Under the pieces are notes generated by a model. The model ran no database searches and was not told where the DNA came from. It saw only the letters and a list, made by a program, of their open reading frames with translations. A stretch of DNA of 11,102 nt from an uncultured Anaerovibrio sp. (lineage in GTDB: Bacteria; Bacillota; Negativicutes; Selenomonadales; Selenomonadaceae), in contig CAKPYV010000051.1 of NCBI GenBank assembly GCA_934203205.1, positions 1-11,102 on the forward strand, read 5' to 3'. Position 1 is the first letter of the stretch, and every line of letters starts with the position of its first letter. The position numbers and the translations under genes are program-made. Below, one piece after another: positions 6,333-11,102 of this stretch.

Positions 6333-7649
6333 TCACTGAGTACTAATATTTTTCAACATCAGCTGTACCTGAAAACTGCTCTCTTCCTGATTTACTTTCA
6401 AATACCCCTGATAATTGTCTACGATAATTTTTACATTTTGCAAGCCCATTCCTAAAGTGGCAAAATTTCTTTTAGCAGATAGATAGCCTTCCTCTGTCTC
6501 AACCGCATGATCAAGGCAGGGATTTTTTACCGACAACAGCAGCATATCCCCCTTGGTAACCAACTTTAACTCCAGCGGTGACAGCGACTTTTCCGGCTGT
6601 CGCTGGGACAGCTCCATCATAGCTTCAAAGGCATTTTCCAATAGATTTCCCAGCACAATAGCCATATCTATATCCCGGATATAGAGCTTGCCTACTGTAA
6701 TTTTACCAGTATAGGCCAATCCCTCCCTACGGAAACGCTGCTGCCAATACCCTGTAATACCATCTACAATCTGATTACCACATAGGAGCACTGGCTTTAG
6801 CTGTTCATCCAAAAGCAAAAGGTATTTATCCAGATATTTGGATAATTTTTCATATTCCCCTTGGTCCAGATAGGACTTCATAGCCAAGCCATGATGGCGA
6901 ATATCATGCTGCAGCCGCTGAGTACTTTCACAGTTTTCCACCAGCTTATGATAATATTCCCTTTGAGTTTTACGAATATTATCCAAAACCTTCAAATCAT
7001 TGTGCAGCTCCTGATTGGCCTTGGCTTTTTCCACCAAGGAAAAGCAAAGGAAAAAAATATAGAAAACTGCACCGAAGATTAAGATTCTTCCTACCAGCAT
7101 ATGCCAGCTTCTATCTGTGGAAAAATCCCTTAGTCCAATGGCAGCTATTAGCATCAAGGTCATAGCTAGCAAAAAATACCTACGGTTAACTACATCCTGA
7201 TTATCAATCCAAATGTACTGTTTTACCCGCTTCACCAGCAATCTGGCTGGGTAAAGCACCATACCATATAGTCCTGCCAAAGTAACAAAATTCACTAGAT
7301 AAGGAGACATACCTTCTGGCGTCATTGCTCCTAACAGCAGGCTGGCACTTTGTGTCAGAAGAACCCAAGGCCCTGTTAGCATCACACAGCTAATAGCCAT
7401 GTCCCAAGGCACCCTTACTGCGGCCACACACACTGCCGCATTTATAAACGAATTGAGATACAGCAATACGGAAGGATCTTTTCCAGCATAACTGGCTGTT
7501 ATGGTAAAACAGAACCCCAGTTGGATAAGCACTAACACGCCTACAAGCCAGCCTAGAGGCAATCTAAGCTTATCCCGAAAAGCTGTCACAAACAAAGTCA
7601 CAAACAGTACAGGGCGAATCAGCATGAATAACAAGAAAAAAATATCCAT
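6333..7649 (-). CDS. AgrC/ComD-type membrane sensor histidine kinase (HPK10, GHKL)
   Basis: The start at 7649 is chosen because GGAGG is 8 bases upstream; an ATG at 7664 would add five residues with no ribosome binding site. The product is 438 residues. Residues 1-205 contain about six hydrophobic segments with short loops (roughly 3-22, 33-52, 61-80, 86-107, 119-136, 159-173, 186-205), the usual peptide-sensing domain of this class. A coiled segment (205-245) leads to the phosphoacceptor region LQHDIRHHG (His248). The ATP-binding GHKL domain follows, with N-box VLGNLLENAFEA (Asn335/Asn339) and G-box LGMGLQN (400-402). There is no PAS, HAMP or large extracellular domain. It should autophosphorylate and pass phosphate to Asp57 of the LytTR regulator encoded at 5256-5960. 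It is co-transcribed with the acidic secreted protein and preceded by a likely LytTR site, which suggests positive autoregulation. The signal is unknown. Confidence 0.95.
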   Translation of the reverse strand: MDIFFLLFMLIRPVLFVTLFVTAFRDKLRLPLGWLVGVLVLIQLGFCFTITASYAGKDPSVLLYLNSFINAAVCVAAVRVPWDMAISCVMLTGPWVLLTQSASLLLGAMTPEGMSPYLVNFVTLAGLYGMVLYPARLLVKRVKQYIWIDNQDVVNRRYFLLAMTLMLIAAIGLRDFSTDRSWHMLVGRILIFGAVFYIFFLCFSLVEKAKANQELHNDLKVLDNIRKTQREYYHKLVENCESTQRLQHDIRHHGLAMKSYLDQGEYEKLSKYLDKYLLLLDEQLKPVLLCGNQIVDGITGYWQQRFRREGLAYTGKITVGKLYIRDIDMAIVLGNLLENAFEAMMELSQRQPEKSLSPLELKLVTKGDMLLLSVKNPCLDHAVETEEGYLSAKRNFATLGMGLQNVKIIVDNYQGYLKVNQEESSFQVQLMLKNISTQ

Positions 7650-7672
7650 AGCATCTGCCTCCATCTGTATTA

Positions 7673-7701
7673 ATTATACTACATTTTCAAGATGCATTTA
7701 T
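7673..7701 (-). promoter_or_regulatory. Activator-type promoter of the kinase/acidic-protein operon
   Basis: On the minus strand a perfect TATAAT (7678-7673) is preceded at 17 bases by ATAAAT (7701-7696), which is a poor -35. A consensus -10 with a bad -35 and direct repeats ending 5 bases upstream is typical of promoters that need a bound activator. The -10 ends 9 bases before the discarded ATG at 7664, so the leader to 7649 would be about 15-20 bases and still include its GGAGG. Confidence 0.6.
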
Positions 7702-7705
7702 GTCT

Positions 7706-7736
7706 ATTCACGGAATATATTGCAGATTCACGGAAT
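7706..7736 (-). promoter_or_regulatory. Direct repeats, probable LytTR-regulator binding site
   Basis: On the minus strand ATTCCGTGAAT occurs twice without mismatch (7736-7726 and 7716-7706), with a 20-bp period, about two helical turns. LytTR regulators such as AgrA and ComE bind pairs of roughly 9-11 bp direct repeats spaced about two turns apart, just upstream of a weak -35. The position here fits exactly. No second pair was seen elsewhere in the window. Confidence 0.65.
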
Positions 7737-7757
7737 TTTTTCTTTATTTTATGGATT

Positions 7758-9602
7758 TTAGTTGAAATTGTCTAGTCTTTGATAACAAACATCTCCCTTT
7801 GTATAATCAAAAAGCAACCATGTGTCCTGTTTTTCTGCATGACCGTAGGCCAAATTTTGCACTGGGTAGGTAAAATATTCAATCTGATAATTCCGGCGAA
7901 TCTCTCTCCAGGTAGAAAATTGAAATCCTGGCAATAGCTTTTCAGCTGTAATATCCCCTTGATTACGCCAGAAACCTGCAGTTAAATTTTGGTATTTTTC
8001 CAAATTCCAATTCAGCTGCTCTGGACGAATTTTGCCATTATCTGCCACCAGGGCATCAAAACGCAGGAGATTGTCCCAAAGCTCGCTATCTGCCAGCTGT
8101 GCGCCATAGGCTTCCCCAACAAATTCCTGCAAAAGGCCATAAAGATGCTTGGCACTATGCGGCTGATGATGATATCCCTTGGCCTGCCAAAAATTCGTTA
8201 ATTTGCTGTAAAAGCCAAAGGCATCTCCCTGCTCCTGAGTGGCAATCAAATAATTACAGCTATGACGACAACGGCCTGCATTGTGATACAGCTCAAAAAC
8301 AGCTTCAAAAATATGAAGCCAATGGATTTCCTCATAGGTAAGGCAGTCATTGGACAAAACCTCATAGGGGCCAATATCCATATACTGATAGTGATATTGC
8401 TCCACCATCTCCATCATGGCAGCACCCTTCAGGAATTTCAAAAAGCCTAACTGCAACATATCTGTATTGAGGGTATACACCTGATTAAAAGATCTTTTAA
8501 AGGAAGCCATATCTTCCCCAGGCAGGCCGATAATCAAATCCGTATGAATATGCATATTACCCTTAGCCAACAGAGCCTTGATATGATTAGCAATCCTATC
8601 CCAGTGATTTACCCGCTGAATCCGCCTTAGAACCTCTGGATTGGTGCTTTGAATGCCAATTTCCAACTGTATCCTGTGCTTGGGCAAGCTTTTCAATAAA
8701 GAAATAACTTCGTTATCAAGATAGTCCACCGCCACCTCAAAATGGAAATTCGTGCGACAGCTATCTGGCAGGGCCTGAATAAATTGCAAAATAGGCATAA
8801 AATGCTGTTTCTTAGCATTGAAGGTTCTATCTACAAATTTTACTTGGCGTACATTGTGGTTCACAAAAAACTGCAATTCCTGCTGAACCAACTGCCAGCT
8901 GCGATACCTCACCCCTGCCGTGGCACAGGACAGGCAATAGGCACAACGGAATGGACATCCTCGACTGGTTTCGTAGTATAGAATCCTCTCCTGAATATCA
9001 GCCATTTCCTCTGGTTCATAGGCAAAGGGCAGAGAGACTTCGTCCAGCTGAGGCACATCCACCACACCACCATCCTGATAATTACCTGAATTATCCAGAT
9101 AAGCAACTCCCGCCAAATCCTTTGATTGGGCATCCAATACTTTCATATTATAGACGATTTCATGGAGTGCGCCTTGGGGCTTTTTTTGGCTATAAGTTAT
9201 TGGCTGAGAAAACAGCCTTTGAAGCAAAGTAGGAAAGGCCTGCTCTCCCTCACCTCGAATAACAAAATCTACAGCAGGAACTTCCCGCAGAAAAGCTTCC
9301 GTGCCATAGGAAACCTCCGGCCCGCCACAGATAATAACAGTCTCCGGCAAAACCTTCCGCAGTAAAGGAAGCAGCTGCTTTATCAGCTGAATATTCCAGA
9401 TATAACAGCTAAACCCCAGCACTCTGGGATGATATTCAAAAATCTGTCCCAGCATTTCAGGAATATAATTATTGATAGTCAGCTCCAATAGTTCCGGCTT
9501 TCCCAGCCCCGCCTGACAGCAACTCTCCCGTAAATATCGCAAAGCCAGATTGGTATGGGAAAACTTGGCATTCAAAGCCACCAACAAAATATCAGTATGC
9601 AT
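7758..9602 (-). CDS. B12-binding radical SAM protein with DUF4080-like C-terminus
   Basis: The start at 9602 is chosen because AAGGA lies 8 bases upstream and the protein begins like its family (MHTDILLVALNAKFSHTNLALRYLR). The product is 614 residues, with no signal peptide. Residues 1-135 are a cobalamin-binding Rossmann-like domain (VLGFSCYIWN, ICGGPEVSYG, FVIRGEGE). The His-on motif DxHxxG is absent, as usual in this class. The radical SAM domain has ETSRGCPFRCAYC (Cys216, Cys220, Cys223), the C-x3-C-x2-C ligands of the 4Fe-4S cluster that cleaves S-adenosylmethionine; a further Cys226 follows. EIGIQSTNPEVL and HTDLIIGLPGED are standard barrel motifs. The last 200 residues resemble the DUF4080 tail. 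The substrate is unknown; class members are often methyltransferases or rearrangement enzymes. No obvious partner or precursor peptide gene is adjacent. It probably shares a transcript with the secreted-protein gene upstream. Confidence 0.92.
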   Translation of the reverse strand: MHTDILLVALNAKFSHTNLALRYLRESCCQAGLGKPELLELTINNYIPEMLGQIFEYHPRVLGFSCYIWNIQLIKQLLPLLRKVLPETVIICGGPEVSYGTEAFLREVPAVDFVIRGEGEQAFPTLLQRLFSQPITYSQKKPQGALHEIVYNMKVLDAQSKDLAGVAYLDNSGNYQDGGVVDVPQLDEVSLPFAYEPEEMADIQERILYYETSRGCPFRCAYCLSCATAGVRYRSWQLVQQELQFFVNHNVRQVKFVDRTFNAKKQHFMPILQFIQALPDSCRTNFHFEVAVDYLDNEVISLLKSLPKHRIQLEIGIQSTNPEVLRRIQRVNHWDRIANHIKALLAKGNMHIHTDLIIGLPGEDMASFKRSFNQVYTLNTDMLQLGFLKFLKGAAMMEMVEQYHYQYMDIGPYEVLSNDCLTYEEIHWLHIFEAVFELYHNAGRCRHSCNYLIATQEQGDAFGFYSKLTNFWQAKGYHHQPHSAKHLYGLLQEFVGEAYGAQLADSELWDNLLRFDALVADNGKIRPEQLNWNLEKYQNLTAGFWRNQGDITAEKLLPGFQFSTWREIRRNYQIEYFTYPVQNLAYGHAEKQDTWLLFDYTKGDVCYQRLDNFN

Positions 9603-9616
9603 AACAACATCCTTTA

Positions 9617-9664
9617 CAAAATAATGAAACATCCCTAATCAGCAACAAGCTGAACAGGGATGTT
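9617..9664 (-). terminator. Two-tier hairpin, terminator or attenuator between two same-strand genes
   Basis: On the minus strand AACATCCCT (9664-9656) pairs with AGGGATGTT (9636-9628). Inside, a symmetric 3x3 internal loop leads to a second stem, CAGC/GCTG, with a 5-base loop. The following sequence TCATTATTTTG is only moderately T-rich. It starts 7 bases after the stop of the secreted-protein gene and ends about 25 bases before the radical SAM start. No separate promoter fits in between, so partial read-through may set the expression of the radical SAM gene. Confidence 0.6.
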
Positions 9665-9671
9665 GAAAAAT

Positions 9672-10184
9672 TTACAAAATATCTGCTACCAACGCTCCTA
9701 TAGCTTGGCGGGATACTCCATCCTGCAAAGTTATAGAATAGCTATAGCCGTTTTTGTGCCAGATAGCTGTGCAAAAACTGCGATTGTCCCCCTCTACAAT
9801 CACAATATCTTTACCTACAGCCAATTTTTCAATATTGGCATACTGTTTATAATTACCGCTAATATCATCTATGGCCTTGGCCTTACGCACCCTGGCTATT
9901 TCCTGCCCCTTGGCATCCTGATAGATGATTTCCACCAATCTATCCCCTGGTACACTGCGCCAGACAGACTGGTGGCCGCCAAAAATTTCCTCTGGAGCCT
10001 GCAGCTTTATATCTGCGGCTTGACAGGCGGTTTTCAGATTACTATATTCCTGCCAGGGATTTTGTATACGCAAATTATCCTCTATAGGCATGATTTCGTG
10101 ATCATAATTTGCTGTCGGCTCCGCCATAGCCACCTGACTCATTGCCATCAACCCAGTCAACATTAAAACAATTTTCTTTTTCAT
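9672..10184 (-). CDS. Secreted protein of unknown function, DUF4367-like C-terminus
   Basis: The start at 10184 is chosen because GGAGG is 7 bases upstream and a Sec signal follows (MKKKIVLMLTGLMAMSQVAMA, cut before EPTAN). The product is 170 residues, about 149 after cleavage, with no lipobox and no further membrane segment. The mature part has two Cys near residues 54 and 138 that could form a disulfide. The C-terminal half (LVEIIYQDAKGQ, RKAKAIDDISGNYKQY, then FCTAIWHKNGYSYSITL and a final ALVADIL) resembles DUF4367-type domains of exported Firmicutes proteins, a match made from memory. Its role is unknown. It is the first gene ahead of the B12 radical SAM gene. The 328-base gap upstream, shared with the divergent Spx-like gene, contains a possible 15-codon leader frame but no consensus promoter that I would defend for this gene. 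Confidence 0.8.
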   Translation of the reverse strand: MKKKIVLMLTGLMAMSQVAMAEPTANYDHEIMPIEDNLRIQNPWQEYSNLKTACQAADIKLQAPEEIFGGHQSVWRSVPGDRLVEIIYQDAKGQEIARVRKAKAIDDISGNYKQYANIEKLAVGKDIVIVEGDNRSFCTAIWHKNGYSYSITLQDGVSRQAIGALVADIL

Positions 10185-10224
10185 ACTGCAACCTCCAAAC
10201 ATTTTTTAACAATAGTAATTAATT

Positions 10225-10272
10225 TCACCGAATCTTTCTTGCCATTTTTGTGTAAATAAATGGATAAATCAT
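10225..10272 (-). CDS. Possible 15-codon leader peptide
   Basis: ATG at 10272 with GGAGG 9 bases upstream, peptide MIYPFIYTKMARKIR, stop TGA. It lies 40 bases upstream of the secreted-protein start on the same transcript. The good ribosome binding site is the only argument. There is no terminator-like structure around it and no run of regulatory codons, so it may be chance. Confidence 0.2.
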   Translation of the reverse strand: MIYPFIYTKMARKIR

Positions 10273-10444
10273 ATACCTACACCTCCATTTTAGCTAGTAT
10301 TCTCCTATCCTTATTCTAACCAATGTTTTTGTGTTTTTCAATATTGCCCAGCTAATCATTTATAATGTAAAATGTATTAAATATAGAAGTCCCTATGGCA
10401 TTTACGTATATTTTGCAAAAAACAATTATAAAATATTTTTATGG

Positions 10445-10473
10445 TTGTTTTTCAGTTGTAAAAGGGTTATATT
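10445..10473 (+). promoter_or_regulatory. Promoter of the Spx/ArsC-like gene
   Basis: TTGTTT (10445-10450), a 17-base spacer and TATATT (10468-10473). Predicted leader of about 50 bases. The surrounding 10330-10490 stretch is markedly AT-rich, typical of an upstream promoter region. Confidence 0.6.
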
Positions 10474-10531
10474 TTTTATGATTGAAAATATGGTTATCGT
10501 AGATTGGCGATATAGAAAGAAGGTACAAAAA

Positions 10532-10906
10532 ATGAAGCAAGCAATTTTCCTATGCTATCCCCGTTGCACTACTTGCCAAAAGGCGGAAAAGTGGCTGACA
10601 AACAATGGCATCGCCGTTAAGGTTAGAGACATCAAAGAGGACAACCCTACAGCACAAGAACTTCGCTTGTGGCATGAAAAGAGCGGTCTTCCCCTCAAGC
10701 GATTCTTTAACACCAGTGGACTTAAATATAAAGAACTAAAACTCAAAGATAAACTGCCAACCATGACTGAGGAGGAACAATATGCACTCCTAGCCACAGA
10801 CGGTATGTTGGTCAAACGTCCGATTTTTGTAAATGATTACAATGTCCTTGTTGGTTTCAAAGAACAGGAATGGCAGTCAAAAATAAATTCTGATTTATCG
10901 AGCTGA
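10532..10906 (+). CDS. Spx/ArsC-family thioredoxin-fold protein (YffB/Spx/MgsR-like)
   Basis: 124 residues, soluble. The start at 10532 is chosen because GAAGG is 8 bases upstream and the fold begins at once with IFLCYPRCTTCQKAEKWL. An in-frame ATG 54 bases earlier has no ribosome binding site. Length and sequence fit the ArsC/Spx family: CTTC (Cys12/Cys15), DIKEDNPTAQELRLW (33-47), a FFNTSGLKYKEL segment (58-69), and LVKRPIFV (93-100) with the conserved Lys-Arg-cis-Pro loop. The CxxC pair is the redox switch of Spx-type regulators. True arsenate reductases usually have a single Cys in this loop and Arg residues further on. No ars genes are near. It could bind the RNA polymerase alpha subunit like Spx, or be a stand-alone glutathione/thioredoxin-linked reductase; sequence alone does not decide. 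No terminator was found before the 10950 repeat. Confidence 0.9.
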   Translation: MKQAIFLCYPRCTTCQKAEKWLTNNGIAVKVRDIKEDNPTAQELRLWHEKSGLPLKRFFNTSGLKYKELKLKDKLPTMTEEEQYALLATDGMLVKRPIFVNDYNVLVGFKEQEWQSKINSDLSS

Positions 10907-10949
10907 ATGCTAATCTTAGCAATGGCATACATATACAATTTCTGCAGGC

Positions 10950-11050
10950 ATGGCATATACCCTTACAGGCACGCTCTCGCTATATTGCTGTGCAAAACTA
11001 TATCACTATTAATGGCGATATGGGCGTACCCTTTCAGGCACGCTCTCGCT
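10950..11050 (+). repeat. Right copy of the long inverted repeat, with an internal 69-bp direct repeat
   Basis: 10950-11047 is the inverted partner of 98-1 (91 of 98 identical, no gaps). Within it CAGGCACGCTCTCGCT occurs at 10966-10981 and again at 11035-11050, a 69-bp period. A more degenerate relative starts at 10921 (AATGGCATA and TGCAGGCA). The rest of the tail, 11051-11102, shows no recognisable gene, although one frame stays open to a TGA at about 11084. Confidence 0.8.
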
Positions 11051-11102
11051 ACTTTTCTCGCCTAGCGGTACTAAAGCTCTCATGAGGCAATTCGTGGCTG
11101 AC

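Noticed and set aside
7647..7664. ATG at 7664 as kinase start
   Set aside because: No ribosome binding site before it and it nearly overlaps the promoter; the ATG at 7649 has GGAGG at 8 bases.
9660..10166. 168-codon plus-strand open frame
   Set aside because: Antisense to the secreted-protein gene, which has a clear signal peptide and ribosome binding site; no family resemblance.
10909..10922. TGCTAA/TTAGCA palindrome after the Spx-like gene as terminator
   Set aside because: The loop would be two bases and no T-tract follows.
10921..11050. Tandem 69-bp units as a CRISPR array
   Set aside because: Only two clear units, and the 'spacer' parts are themselves shared with the inverted copy at the other end. 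There are no regular direct repeats of 25-40 bp and no cas genes.

Overview
The window looks like chromosomal DNA from a low- to mid-GC anaerobic firmicute. A diderm Negativicutes (Selenomonadaceae-like: Selenomonas, Anaerovibrio, Megamonas and relatives) is my best guess. That guess rests on the types of protein present (Rpn/PDDEXK_2 nuclease, CxxxCxxC-tailed Mrp ATPase, B12-binding radical SAM protein with a DUF4080-like tail, AgrC/ComD-type kinase with a LytTR regulator, Spx/ArsC-like protein), on strong AGGAGG-type ribosome binding sites and on sigma-70-like promoters. It is inference, not proof. Most genes lie on the minus strand; only the Mrp ATPase, a tiny upstream reading frame and the Spx-like gene are on the plus strand.

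Layout from left to right. Positions 1-98 hold one copy of a repeat whose inverted partner lies at 10950-11047. A decayed Rpn-family nuclease/transposase gene (1159-248) still has a good promoter and terminator. A tRNA-Arg(CCT) gene with its own promoter and terminator follows, then a PAS-GGDEF diguanylate cyclase and a lipoprotein metallophosphoesterase. The 480-base gap before mrp contains two strong palindromic hairpins and a 26-codon reading frame that resembles the start of a MerR regulator. Mrp (plus strand) ends at a good terminator shared with the convergent LytTR regulator.

The most interesting block is 5256-7736 (minus strand). It encodes an AgrC/ComD-like membrane histidine kinase, a 69-residue secreted, extremely acidic protein built of four 9-residue repeats that is co-transcribed with the kinase, and, after a terminator and a new promoter, a LytTR response regulator. 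Upstream of the kinase, two perfect 11-bp direct repeats with a 20-bp period sit just behind a promoter with a consensus -10 and a poor -35. This is what a LytTR activator site looks like, so the kinase and the acidic protein are probably switched on by the system's own regulator. I suggest the acidic protein is either the ligand or signal of the kinase or its main secreted output.

Upstream of that block on the same strand lie a B12-binding radical SAM protein and a secreted protein of unknown function, separated by a two-tier hairpin. A divergent Spx/ArsC-like gene with its own promoter follows, and the window closes with the inverted repeat. Because both window ends fall in the same repeat family, the window may be a whole contig whose assembly stopped at dispersed repeats.
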